A stretch of DNA of 64,000 nt from Conus ventricosus. Lineage: Eukaryota > Mollusca > Gastropoda > Neogastropoda > Conidae. The translations under genes were made by a program, and so were the position numbers. The stretch is from assembly GCA_018398815.1 (NCBI GenBank), contig CM031628.1, positions 15,013,414 to 15,077,413 on the forward strand, written 5' to 3'. Position 1 is the first letter of the stretch. Each line of letters begins with the position of its first letter. Below the pieces are notes generated by a model. The model ran no database searches, was not told the origin of the DNA, and worked only from the letters and a program-made list of their open reading frames with translations. Positions 20,230-32,100 of the stretch are shown piece after piece.

Positions 20230-21631
20230 TACCGAACAGCAAAGAAACGCGAATTTGTTTGGTTTCGTTTCATGGGTATTTTTCCGTTTAGTTATTTTTT
20301 GCACTGAGTATAAGACGACTAATGGCTGAGGAAGACCATGGGAATTTTCTGGTTGTTAGCGCTCTTGCTTCCAGCGTGAGGCTTGTGTTTCGGGACCGCG
20401 CTTTTCGTGCGGCTGTGGCTGTACGTGCAAGCGCTGCAGCAAAATCTGAATGTCAGTAGTGTTCACTAGTGGACAGGGGCTAAAAATGACACGATTGATC
20501 GGGTTTTTAGCAATCGGTTTTTGGACGCCAACACAATGCCAAGACTGACACCTGCAAAAACGCGAGAGGGTGTTGGACGTTTGGAGGCCGGAGACATTCC
20601 CGAGGCTTTTGGGCTATGACCTTCAACTGTCACATCGCCACTGTTTACCGCCTGCAGCACCGATTCCTGGCACGGGCCCCACTGCTGATAGACAACAGGA
20701 GCGGCAGACCCCTCGTGACCACTCCAAGGCAAGATCGCTACATCTGCCCCCACCCGTCCAGGGACCGCTTCAGGACAGCCGCGGAAACAGCCCGGAAAGT
20801 CATTGGGGCCACCAGGCACCCATCAGTGCCGACACAGTCCGGCGCCGACTGGCCAACAGAGGGCTACGGAACCATCGGCCAGCCCGGGGCCCCATGCTTA
20901 CTGTGCGCCACAGACAGGGGCGCCTTCAGTGGGCACAGAACCACGTCAATGGACTAACGCACAGTGGCTGCGTGTGTTGTTCAGTGATGAGAGCCGCTTC
21001 TGTGTTGACCACCTGGATGGGCGTGCGCGGAGTGTGGAGGAGACATGGGGGAACGGTATGCAGACTGCTGGGTCCAAGAGCACAAACACATGGGGCGGAC
21101 CTAGCACGATCCTGTGGGGCGCCATGGACGTAACCAGGTGCCTAGGGCCCTGTCTTTTTTTCAAGGCCTGGCCCGGGCCGTGGTGGGGGCATCACAGCGC
21201 AGCGATACATCGATCAGGTGCTGCGTCCCCATGTGGTGCCCTTTTTCCACGGGCATGCAAACTTCGAATTCCAGCAGGACAATGCCCCTCCCCACTCTGC
21301 CAGGGCAAAACAGGACTTCCTGCAGCAGTCAGGGATCCCTGTCATGGCTGGCCCGCGTTGAGCCGGATATGAACCCCCTTGAACACTTTTGGGACATGTT
21401 GCAAAGGGAGCTGAAAAACGATCCGCCCAAGACCACCACCGCCGCAGAACTGCAGCAGGCCATCCAGCAGGCCTGGGCCAACGTTCCTATGGCTTCCATC
21501 AACCGATTGGTGCGCTCCATGCACCCAGATGCCAGGCTGTTATTGCTTTCCAATGGGGGACATACGCCATATTGATTGTCAAATTCGTCCAAAAAGCGCT
21601 GTCAAAATGAACTTCTGTTTTCACGACATGT
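20230..21631 (+). mobile_element. Tc1 element, contig 1, truncated by the gap
   Basis: Starts with TACCGAACAGCAAAGAAACG next to a TA, the same terminal sequence and same target position as the full copy at 40204-41732. It runs into the N block 127 bp before its expected end. It is therefore the same insertion seen a second time, in the opposite orientation. Confidence 0.9.
20536..21575 (+). pseudogene. Tc1 transposase, frame-broken copy
   Basis: The DD34E transposase cuts and pastes the element. The start is ATG 20536 ('MPRLTPAKTRE'). The protein is scattered over three frames: N-terminal helix-turn-helix text at 20615-20940, 'WLRVLFSDESRFCVDHLDG' at about 20968-21025 (first catalytic D), and 'PDMNPLEHFWDMLQRELK' at 21364-21417 (catalytic E). 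The last frame ends 'NGGHTPY' at 21575. At least four breaks are present against the contig 2 copy, which breaks elsewhere, so many are likely consensus errors. Confidence 0.85.
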
Positions 21632-21731
21632 NNNNNNNNNNNNNNNNNNNNNNNNNNNNNNNNNNNNNNNNNNNNNNNNNNNNNNNNNNNNNNNNNNNNN
21701 NNNNNNNNNNNNNNNNNNNNNNNNNNNNNNN
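21632..21731. other. Assembly gap of exactly 100 N
   Basis: Exactly 100 N, a conventional placeholder for a gap of unknown size. It interrupts the Tc1 element; the sequence after it is unrelated to the missing Tc1 end. Confidence 0.98.
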
Positions 21732-22938
21732 TGTGTTCACCCACCATGTTCTTTTGGAAAACCAATCCCTTGTAGTAAGGGCGGTCAGGTAGATATCAAG
21801 AGAGGGATATGAGTTGGAGGATGATTGAAGCGTTGAAGAATGACTTAATACACAACAATATCGATGCAGGATTGACATTGTCACATTTTATCAGGTTCTA
21901 GTTTCCTATTGCGGAATGCATTCGTGCGACAGACCGAAAAGAACGGAGGTGTTGTGTTGTCTTTTAGTCTGCAATGAAATATTATTATCATTATATTGGG
22001 TATTTATATAGCGCCTACCCTCGGTCACAGACTAAGCTCTAAGCGCTTTACAATAAACACACTACCTCAATCACTCACTCAACGGGCTGCCTACCCAGGT
22101 AGAGCTGGCCGAAGAGCAGCCTACTGGCGCTCATTCAGTCGTTTCCCGTACCATTCAAATATCAGTCACTCATTTTCATTTATCTCATTTATTCCTCCAG
22201 TTTCTCACATAGGATGCATACGATGTTTTATACGTGTCCTCCATTTCCACCGGTACACGATGGCACACGACAACAGCAAGTGACAATTTTTGTGGCTTGG
22301 TAAGAGATACCAGGCGGCTATCTTCATTTTACATCAATTTTGCCCCCCAAAAGTACTACCATTGCTATTACACACTAGAAATACACACACATACCATTCA
22401 AATCCATACGGATATGCACACAACCGCCCAAATTAGGAAATATCTGTTTTTCAGGCGATTTTCATCCTCTTTCATTCATATATTTTATGCATTTATTTTT
22501 TTAATTTCTATCTATTTATTCATTTATTTGTTTGTTTGTTTGTTCGTTCATTTTAATGAAAAAAATATCTTTGGTTCAGCCATGGTTATTGACCAGGCGT
22601 TGATTTCGGCGTGTCACGATTCAGTATCACAGGGTTGATGATACAGAACTCGGAAAGACGAACCAGCATGGTTTAACTGACACAACACTGAACATGCAGA
22701 GTGTTCAAAGGGTATCGTCATTGAAAATGATTCTTCAGAAGTCAAGATGTTATCTTCATGTAGCGACGTGACTGACAAAATTGAATGTAATAGAACGCAT
22801 GTGAAGTTGCTTGGGCGCAGTTGAATATCCTCCCAATGAGAGATTCAATATTCAAAACGAAAACCTTGGAAGCGTTGGATGAGAATGATTTGATGTAGCT
22901 CCACATCCAAATAGTATTTTTATGATTTCGTTTTTATT
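21732..22938. other. Intergenic sequence, no gene seen
   Basis: AT-rich, with a TTTG/TTCA stretch near 22525-22555. The segment at about 21985-22060, with TATTTATATAGCGCCTA and TAAGCGCTTTACA, resembles a short dispersed repeat common in marine invertebrates; I cannot confirm this without a repeat library. No coding signal. Confidence 0.5.
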
Positions 22939-23117
22939 ACGACTACCGGATTTACACAGGTCACTCAGCTAGGAATAGCACTTACTTGGAGCTTTCGACA
23001 GACCTCCGTCTGTCTTCTTCAGCGGTGGTGTGGCTACTGGGTGAACTGGCGTTCAGTGCACACGACCACGGGTCGAACCCTGGTCATGTGACTGAACGAT
23101 GAGTTTGTTGTACACCG
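22939..23117. repeat. Penelope-like terminal repeat, left copy
   Basis: A 179-bp direct repeat of 25510-25688. On the minus strand it contains CTGAAGA, then an inverted repeat GACAGAC/GTCTGTC around GGAG, then GAAA, which resembles a hammerhead ribozyme core with one extra A. Confidence 0.9.
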
Positions 23118-25160
23118 ATGGCTAGGTGTGTCTGCCCCGGTCCCGGTTGAGTGTGGGGTTGTTGGCGGCAATATGTATGGCCTCCTTCACCCCACGCTGA
23201 AACCATCTATTGTCACGGTCGAGAACGCTGATGTTTTCATAATCGAACTGATGTTGCTGGGCGTGTAGTGGGCTCCTACTGGTGATGATTCCTTTTGTGT
23301 TCTATCAAGCGTTTTCGAAGATTTCTCTCAGTTTCCCCGACATGGTTTTCTTCACAGTCACGACAGTCTATTTGGTAGATCACTCCAGACTTGTCCAGTT
23401 TGTCAGTTTTGTCCTTGGGGGTGACCAGCTGGCTGCGGATGGTGTTGATAGGTTTGGGATGTACGCAGACACCAGTTTTGCTGATCTTCCTGCTCAAGGC
23501 TTCAGTCACACTGCGGACATAGGGGATGGTGACATGTCCTTTACGCCTGGTTTGGTCTTGTTTGGTGGCAGGGTGCGGTGTGATCTTCTTGCTAGCCGGG
23601 ATGTTCCACGCCCACTTCTCATAGCCTGATATGGTGAGAACCAGTTTGAGGTGTTCCATTAATTTTCCTTGTCTTTGGCATCCAGAGTAGAGCAGATGGT
23701 GTTGGCCCGATGAGTGAGGGTGTGTATGACTCTGAGTTTGTGTTCCAGTGGCTGGTGGCATTCGAACTGTAGGTACTGGTCGGTGTGGGTAGGTTTGCGG
23801 TACACACTGAAGGAGAGGCTGTCCTCTGTCCGTGTAATGAGCGTGTCTAGCATGGCAATCGAGCTGTTCTCCTCCACCTCATGAGTGAAATTGATCGCAG
23901 GGTGTTGACTATTCAAATGGTTGGTGAAGTCTTCCACCAGCTCCCTCTTGAGGATGGTCATGGTGTCGTCCACGTAGCGGCCCCAATAGCGTGGAGGAGA
24001 ATGGTAAGACGCCAGGGCCTTCTCCTCGAAGTCCTCCATGAAGAGGCTGGCTACAATGGGGCTGACTGGAGAGCCCATGGCCGCTCCTGCGGTCTGCTGG
24101 TAGAAGTACCTTGGAACGTGAAGTAAGTGGTGTTGAGACAGCAAGCCAGGAGTTCACAGATGCTGTCCATGGAAAGTGTAGTATGCTGGGGCAGAGTGTC
24201 GTCAACCTGGAGTCTTGCTTTGATGATGTGGATGCTTTCTTCGATGGGGACGCTGGTGAACAATGCGGAAACATCATATGATACCAGGCACTCGTCAGGA
24301 GAAAGGGTGTAGTCTGCCAGTTTCTGGACCAAGTCTGCACTGTTGATGATGTGGTGTTCTGTTGTGCCAACCAAAGGAGACAGGATGTCTGCCACAAATC
24401 TCGCCGTCTCATACATGAGGGAACCTCTGGAAGCAACTATGGGATGGAGAGGGACGTCTTTCTTGTGCACCTTAGGAAGGCTGTAAAACTTGGGGACATC
24501 AGTGGTTGATGGGTACAGTTTTCTGTAAAAGTCAAGGGACAGTCCGCCCATCTCCTTGAGACGTTTGAGCAGCTCCTTGAGCTTGGTGGCATACCTGTTG
24601 GTGGGTCTTTCTTGGAGGCTGGTAGGTTTTTCTGTCATCCAACAATTGGCTGGCCTTGTCGTAGTACATGGACTTGGGGACGATGACCGTGGACCGACCC
24701 TTGTCGGCCGGGAGTATCAAAATCGTGTCGTCTTTCCTAAGTCGGGCCAACACACGCTTCTCCTCAACAGGAATGTTGGGTTTCGGCGGTTGTGCTTGTT
24801 TCAGGATGTTGACACATTCCGACCTCAGATGGGACGCATCTTCTGTATGCGGGCCTATCTGTCTGCAGGCGGTTTCGATACTCGTGATGCAGTCCACGAT
24901 GGAAGTTTGTCTGGGTCACAGCAAAATTGAGTCCCTTTTCCAGCACTCGCTGTTCAGAGTCAGAAAGGTGACGTTCTGATAAGTTCACAACCCATCTCTT
25001 CTTCACCATGCGCGTCTCTTCTTCAGTCACAGGTACAATTGGAATGTGATCGTTCTTGTCACGCTTCGATCTCGCCATCAGTTTCTCAAACTTGCTTCTC
25101 TGGCGCATGCGCACTTTGTTCCATTCCAAGTTTTGAGTTGACTCGAGCCAGTCCTTCACT
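23118..25160 (-). pseudogene. Penelope-like RT plus GIY-YIG protein, frame-broken
   Basis: Reads minus from about 25160. N-terminal part: 'WLESTQNLEWNKVRMRQRSK'. Reverse transcriptase: 'ILPADKGRSTVIV' (24790), 'FYSLPKVHKK' (24490), 'LVSYDVSALFTSVPI' (24290, catalytic Asp), 'GAAMGSPVSPIVASLF' (24090-24045) and 'RYVDDTMTIL' (23970, the Y-V-D-D box). Then 'YRKPTHTDQYL' (23790) and the GIY-YIG domain 'YQIDCRDCEENHVGETER' (23385-23330), with more of it past a break near 23276. About five frame breaks. All catalytic motifs can be seen, so decay is mild. Confidence 0.9.
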
Positions 25161-25509
25161 TCCCCAGTATCTCAGTCGGTACGTTTGCACTCAACCTGTC
25201 CGAACAGAGATGGATATGTTGTTCTAATTCCTCGATCCTCAGATTGATCTGCTTTACGCGCTCGTTCATCAGGGCCCGTTCCGTACGAAATAGGATTTTG
25301 CTTGCAGCTTTTCCTCTGACCGATGACTTGATTTTTAGGTTGGTCGGTACGACACCGTGATGTTTGCAGTGTAGCGTGAAATGCAGATGGTTTCGGAATC
25401 TCGCTAAGGCTAGGTGCGCTCCTTCCAGTTCACGAAAAATCTTGATGACCGTTCGGTCGAAATCGCGTACGAGACGTTGTGGAAGTTTTAACTGCTGAGG
25501 GTAGACATA

Positions 25510-25688
25510 ACGACTACCGGATTTACACAGGTCACTCAGCCAGGAATAGCACTTACTTGGAGCTTTCGACAGACCTCCGTCTGTCTTCTTCAGCGGTGGT
25601 GTGGCTACTGGGTGAACTGGCGTTCAGTGCACACAACCATGGGTCGAACCCTGGTCATGTGACTGAACGATGAGGGTGTTGTACACCG
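25510..25688. repeat. Penelope-like terminal repeat, right copy
   Basis: Direct repeat of 22939-23117 with a handful of substitutions (for example AGCTAGG against AGCCAGG, and ACGACCACGG against ACAACCATGG). Confidence 0.9.
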
Positions 25689-26084
25689 TGTTTTATTAGG
25701 TTTTTCTTTTCCCCGTTTGATTTGTTTCCATGTGATGAATTTCCCCTTTTTGATATGAAGACACAATGTTAAAAAACAAAACAGTTGCAATAAAGACACC
25801 AGACAACGCGCTTGACACAGACGATTATTTTCCATCCAAAATCTCTGCTTTCATAACTTCTTGACAATCTGATACCGAATCAAAATACGTTGCAAGAAAA
25901 TCACCTTAGGTCTGATACAGGTAATATTCAAGACACCCTTCGATTATCTTTTATCTACTTTTTAGATTTTCACTCCTTGTGGTGAGTTGCCATACACTTT
26001 TAATAAAAACACAAAATGCGTTGTTCGAACATACAAATCAAAGTAGTCTACAGTCTAAGTAGAACTTGCGTTTGCATCGTTCCT
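25689..26084. other. AT-rich intergenic, no gene seen
   Basis: No coding signal or repeat family recognised between the Penelope-like element and the CA microsatellite. Confidence 0.5.
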
Positions 26085-26099
26085 TTCACACACACACAT

Positions 26100-26169
<70 letters not shown>

Positions 26170-26215
26170 TACACACTCACGCGCACGCGTGCGCACCCAC
26201 ACACATACACATTTA
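26085..26215. repeat. CA/CACG microsatellite
   Basis: Compound repeat: (CACG)n at 26100-26130, (CA)n to about 26163, then imperfect CACA/CGCG sequence. Confidence 0.95.
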
Positions 26216-26315
26216 TCCCACGTGGTTTTTGTCATCTTCATATGTGTCTCCATGCAAGTACAGCCCATGACTATGATATTATGTGTTGCGACGTTCTCCT
26301 ATCAACACCTATTAC

Positions 26316-27775
26316 CTATCCCAGAAACGTGAATGCCGTGGGGGCGCCACAGAAAACTTCGCAAACCGGCCTCCTTAACCCTTCCTGGTTCTCAGACGCT
26401 CTTTGGTAATTGCTAAGTGTGAAGCCAGTCCATTCACTGATGTTGCCCTCCCATCTCTTTGTTTGTCTTCCTTTTCTTCTGCCTCCTTGCACTGCTCTTT
26501 GTAGAATGGATCTGACAGGTCCTTTTGATCTTGATACATGGCCGTACCATCTCATTTTCCTTCTTTCACTGTGGACAACAGGTCTTTGTATGGTCCAATG
26601 GAGAGCTCTGGATTTCCAAGCTGGTTATGCGGTCTTCAAAGAGATGCTAAGGATCTTGCGCAAGCATCCCATATCTGTCAGACTTCAAGTCTCACAGTTC
26701 ATAGAGAAATATGGCAATGACCAGGGAGCGCATCAGTCTGATCTTGGAACTGGTTGTGATGTTTCTGTCATTCCAGATGAGTTTTAGTCTGGCTCACGCT
26801 GCTGTTTTTTGTGTGCAAATCTGGAGAGCACTTTAGGTTTTGATCCCTCCTATGAAACAATTGCCCCGAGGTACTTGTAGTTCCGAACTGTCTCTAGTCT
26901 TTCTCCCTTGACAGCGATGCTAGCGCTGATGCCGTTGGTATAGTTGCTTATACGTTTTGTCTTTTGAGCACTGACCACCACGCCGATTTCAGCAGAACCT
27001 TTTCAAGGCGCTCTGCTAGGTTGCCTAGTTCCTGCTCTTTACCTGCTGGTCAGTCGATGTCATTAGCAACGTCTAGGTTTGTTACTATCCTTCCATCAAT
27101 TCTTTCTAAGCCTTGATGCCTCTCCAGTGCGTCAGTCATAACTCTCTGTAGGTAAATATTGAAAAGAGTGGATGAGAGTCAACGACCTTGCCTCACTCCA
27201 ATAGTTGTCTTGAACCAATAGGAAAGACTGCGCTGGTGACCTTATCGTAGAGGCATTCTATGATCCTGATCAGGTTGGCATTAATGTTGTACAGTCTTAT
27301 GGTCACCCTTAAGGCTGCATGCTACACCCTGTCAAAGCCTTTTTTAATCCACAAAATTTTGGTACAGTTCCTACTGATGCTGATCATATCTCTCACACAT
27401 AATTATCAAGTTAAAAATCTGCTCAGTGGTACTGTGACTTGCTCTAAACCCTGCCTGTTCTTCAGCAATGATCTTCTCTACTTGCGGCTTCAGTCTATTC
27501 AAAAAGATCTTCAGCATCACTTTGCCCGAATGACTGATCAGACTGATAGATCGTTAATTTCACCAAAGTTGTAAATTCCCTTTCATGGGGAGAGTGATGA
27601 GTAGGGAATGGGTTCATAAGGTTGGCCACATAGCAGTTTGCCAAATCTTGTTACAAACGACTGTGAGGGCACTGATCATTACATCTTCCTGCACTAAATC
27701 TGCTGGTATGTTCTCCACCTTCTGCTGATTTTCCCAGTTTCAAGGACATAGCTGCTGCCTTTACTTCTCCACGTG
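26316..27775 (-). pseudogene. RTE-like LINE, 5'-truncated and decayed
   Basis: The minus strand carries the reverse-transcriptase half of a non-LTR retrotransposon. 'EEQAGFRASHSTTEQ' near 27475-27430 is the start of the finger/palm block. A catalytic region follows through frame breaks near 27180-27040. The C-terminal signature is 'RWYGHVSRSKG' and 'GRRKGRQTKRWEGNISEWTG' (26553-26440). This tail is typical of a family very common in marine invertebrates, RTE-like as far as I can judge. The endonuclease half is missing, as expected of 5' truncation. Many stops and frame breaks make it inactive. Confidence 0.8.
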
Positions 27776-27904
27776 GTATGGGGAAGTTGTCACTATCTGT
27801 TACTAAGGGGGAGGGGGGGGGGGGGGCATTCAGAACCTGTGGGTGTCCTGTTGTAGTGAAGATGTATAATTCAGAACAGAGTTCTGTTCAACAGTTGAGA
27901 ATGA

Positions 27905-28025
27905 AACTTAAATATAAATGTTGGCGAACCGCCAAGAGAAACGTGGACAAACGAGTCACAAGACAAAACACAACGCATTTCGACCTCTCAGGTCTCTTCA
28001 GGCAAGACACAAACAAATAATAAAA
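27905..28025. repeat. Solo Penelope-type repeat with hammerhead-like core
   Basis: Shares more than 100 bp (GCGAACCGCC, GACAAACGAGTCACAAGACA, TTTCGACCTCTNAGGTCT) with both arms of the palindrome at 30777-31086. On the minus strand it reads CTGAAGA, GACC, TGAGA, GGTC, GAAA, the conserved core and helix II of a hammerhead ribozyme. No full element accompanies it. Confidence 0.6.
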
Positions 28026-28469
28026 CGAAAATGAACGAATTTGGTACTCAACTTCGATCTCTTCACTCTTCAGCGCAAGGTTGGCAGGCGTTCAACTTTA
28101 GTCTTAAAATTTCAATGTGAATAAAAGTCCTGTATTCAAATCGTACATCCTGTGTACAAGTGAATGAACAGTACTCAAGCTGGTTTAAACGTTGAAAAGG
28201 GAGTTAGGCAGGTGACCCATGTTCATCCTACGTGTACTTTTTAAAAACTTTTTTCCCGCAATTATACATACATGCGCAACTATGAACATAAACAACACAG
28301 ATTAATATGCATAAATCCATCCACACAGCATAGATATGATTATGTGTCTATATACACCAGCAAATATACAATTCATTATATATCAGCACATTTTTCTTTG
28401 AGTGTCTTATAAACTTTCATGGTTTCAAGTTTAGTAAGAATTATACAGAAACAACAACGAAAAAAACAA

Positions 28470-28475
28470 AACACA

Positions 28476-28550
<75 letters not shown>

Positions 28551-28552
28551 AC
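28470..28552. repeat. CA microsatellite
   Basis: (CA)n of about 35 units, nearly uninterrupted. Confidence 0.97.
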
Positions 28553-28683
28553 GCACAAGAATCAAACCAACAAACACACAATCAAGCATATACTTCGCAA
28601 AAAGGTAGTGATGAAGTCAATTATCTGGTGAAAACAAAGTTAAATAATCAGAATTGAAAAATACAAAGACATCAAAAACAAAC

Positions 28684-28706
28684 AACACACACACACACAC
28701 ACACAC

Positions 28707-28751
<45 letters not shown>

Positions 28752-28810
28752 GACTGTGTGTGGGGGGGGGGGGGGGAGGGGGGTTCGGGGGTCTTGTGGG
28801 GGGGGGGATT
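28684..28810. repeat. CA microsatellite followed by G-rich tract
   Basis: (CA)n to 28751, then GTGTGTGG and G runs to about 28807. Confidence 0.95.
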
Positions 28811-29126
28811 CTCTTTCACCGTATATGCATTGTATGAGGAGCTTCTGATGCGATTGTTCCCTTAGAATTGTTAATATGAATTATTTTAATCAGGTATCTA
28901 TTACACATATATAAGGAAGCCACTTCTTTTCAAAATAGGTATGTTTCGTCTCTAAGTGATGAGAGTATCTTTCAGTTTTATATCTACTATGTATTTCCTT
29001 CAAAAAATGCTTGTAGATTAGGTTTCATGTTTTGTATTCTTTACTTATAAAGGAAGAGCTTACCAAGTAGGATTATGAGATCAATTGTTTCGTCAGTTTT
29101 AATGTTATCTGCAACACCAAAGAGAA

Positions 29127-32100
29127 TTAGCTCCATACGTAATGACAGACGATGGCAGTTACTACATTTTTCTTTAATAAACTGTTCCCAAATCCATTCA
29201 GAATGCCGAAGAAAATCGACATGTGTATAGATGGTGCTCTATCGAGTCCTTTTTCTTCGTCACAAAAATTACATTTGTTGCTGTGGACAATACCTATGTT
29301 TCTTAAAATGTTGTTTGCAACTGATATTCTATAGCACAGTTTGATCTGAAACCATTTCATTTCGGCTTCGTTTATTTTTTGAACTTTTATTAGTACTACC
29401 TTTTAGACAATTGGAATGTCTAATTTTCTTGTGATTATACAAATGGTTTAATGTTCAATATTTTCACTTCTATTCATTCGTTGCAATATGCTCTGGATCC
29501 TTTATTAACACTAACTAATACTTTAACAGTTTTTGAACATGCCTCACCAATGTTGTCATAAAACATTATTCTTCTCATTCGTTTGTATTTTGTGATTGTT
29601 TGCAGACAACGTGTAAACTCCAGAAAGTTTACCCGAATTTCATATTAATTTTGTGTAAAAGATCTGTAGCTCAAAAATTCGCCGTTGCTGTTAACTAAAT
29701 CTTTCACAAAAAGGATATTGTTATCTCCCCATCTTTGTCCACAAAAGGTTTGTTTTCGAGGAGTAAAAATCTTCCTAATCCAAGCAAGTTTCAGTGCATT
29801 AATGTACGTTTCAATATTAGGTATACCTATTCCCCCTTTTTCAACACTGTGCGAGGAATATTTCCTCTTAACTTTATCACTTTTGTTGTTCCATACAAAT
29901 TCATAGCACGTTTTTTTGGAATTGGTTTAATCTGTGAGTTTGGAGGATTTGGAAGTAATATCCACAGATAAATGAGTTTTGACAGAATTAGAGACTTCAA
30001 TACAGCAATTCTCCGAAGAGGTGTTACGGTTCTTTGCAGCCATACCTTGAAAAGATTTTTTACTTCAGCAAATTTATCTGCTATGTTTATTTCTATGACA
30101 TTTGAAAGATCGTTTGTAAACCAGAGTCCTAGGATTTTAAATTTTGAGGAATTCCATTACGTTTTGTAATGAGTTAAAATGTAACTAGAGATTTTTTTCT
30201 TGCTTCCCAGCCACACGTTAAACGTTTTCTCAAAATTCAGTCTTAACCCTGAGTAAGATCCAAATTCAGTCAGAGTCGTAAGAGTTTGTTTGTTTGTTTG
30301 TTTGTTTTTTTAAGATCCTCTGTCCACATTTTAAGTATATGACGTGTCGTCAGCAAACTGATTAATTTTGAATTCAGAATCTGCCATTTTTACTCCTTTT
30401 ATATCTGCGTTTTCTCTAATCCTGCAAGCGGGTATTTCAGCACACAAGATGAATAGGTAAGGTGATAATGGATCACCTTGGCGACAGCCTATCCCGATTT
30501 TGAGGCTTTGAGATACTTTTCCATTTACAATTACATACGCTTTTATGTGTTCATGAAAAGTGAAGATCCATCTGCATAACTCTTTTCCAAAACCAAAGGT
30601 TGTTGGAACATTTTTCATGTATGACAAGTTGACTGAATCAAAAGCTTTTTCGAAGTCTACTGAAATTGATAAACCTGGTAAATCTTTCTTATCAAGATGA
30701 TCTATCACAGATAGTTCGGATACTATCTCCAATATATCTTCCTGGTACAAAACCAGTTTGATCCTCATTGATTAATCTTAAATAAATGTTAGCGAACCGC
30801 CCAGAGAACGAGGACAAACGAGTCACAAGACAAAACACAAACGCGTTTCGACCTCTTAGGTCTTCGTCAGGTGATATATAAACGAATAAAACAACGAAAA
30901 TTCACTTAGCTTTGTGAATTTTCGTTGTTTTATTCGTTTATATATCACCTGACGAAGACCTAAGAGGTCGAAACGCGTTGTGTTTTGTCTTGTGACTCGT
31001 TTGTCCTCGTTCTCTGGGCGGTTCGCTAACATTTATTTAAGATTTGTTTAGATTTCCGCCTGCAGTCGTCTCGCTTTGCAACTAGATCCTCATTGATTAG
31101 TTTATATTAAACGGACCTTATTCTGTGTGCTATGCAAATTGACCTAATTCTGTATACCACGTTTTAGAAGTGCTAATGGCCGCCAGTTCTTAAGATACTC
31201 TCTAGGTTTATCTCCTTTCGGAATACTTATTATAATCCCTTTCTTTTGCGTAACTGACGTCTTTCCATTAAGAGAGCGGACAACAAAGACGCCAAGCTGT
31301 TGCCAGAAAAATTAAAACAAATTTACAGTCATTCCATCTGTACGGGGGCTTGTATCATGTTTCATATTTTACAGAGCTATGGATGCTTCCTCTACTGCTA
31401 TTTATCTTTCTAGGGCATAAGAGTCAGTCTTTGTTAATTTTGGAAGGGTTTTGTATATATGTATTCAGGTCCAATTCCTGTGAGTTTCTTACTGCATATA
31501 GTGATTGGTAAAAATTCTTTGTTTCCGTAAGCGTATCCTCGGCTTGAGTTAACACTTCTCCGTTTGATCTTAGTTTCATCTTTTTTTTTTCTACTAACAA
31601 AAAGCCTTTTTTTTCAAGAGAACAAAAATGTTTGTTTATTTTCTCACCCTTTAAGGCCCACTTAGCTCTCGATCTTAGTTTTATGCCCCCCATTTTTTTT
31701 ACATTTCTAATGCTAGTTAATTTTTCTTCTTTTTTTAATCTTTTAACATCATTTTTTTCAGTATCATCTTTTGTTTTCCAATTCTGTGATGTCCTTTTCT
31801 AGTTGTTGTTCTGTTTTACATGCTGTCTTTCTGTCTTTAATGCTAGATGAAATAGTCTGTACTCTTATCTCCACGAGAAGAACATCCAAGAACAGTTGAT
31901 CTGAAATCGTGATCTGGATTTCATTGTTCAGAATTTGGTCTATTACTTCTCGATTATAAGGCGTTACAGCATATTGATTTTTTACTCTCTTGATCGTTTC
32001 GTTTATGAGTTCCATGTAGAAAATATCTTTCAGGCGAGAGGAGTTAAATTTCCAAAAACATCTGTCTTTCTTCCTGTTTAATTTCAATGCTGATACTAAC

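Larger units (their letters stand above)
22939..25688 (-). mobile_element. Penelope-like element with two terminal repeats
   Basis: A 2.75 kb element flanked by direct repeats of 179 bp (22939-23117 and 25510-25688). The minus strand between them codes for a reverse transcriptase followed by a GIY-YIG endonuclease, the defining pair of Penelope-like elements, which use terminal repeats (PLTRs) in direct or inverted order. The two repeats differ at only a few positions, so the insertion is not very old. Confidence 0.9.

Noticed and set aside
20466..21592. Antisense frames over the Tc1 transposase
   Set aside because: Shadows of the transposase on the opposite strand; the known protein accounts for the sequence.
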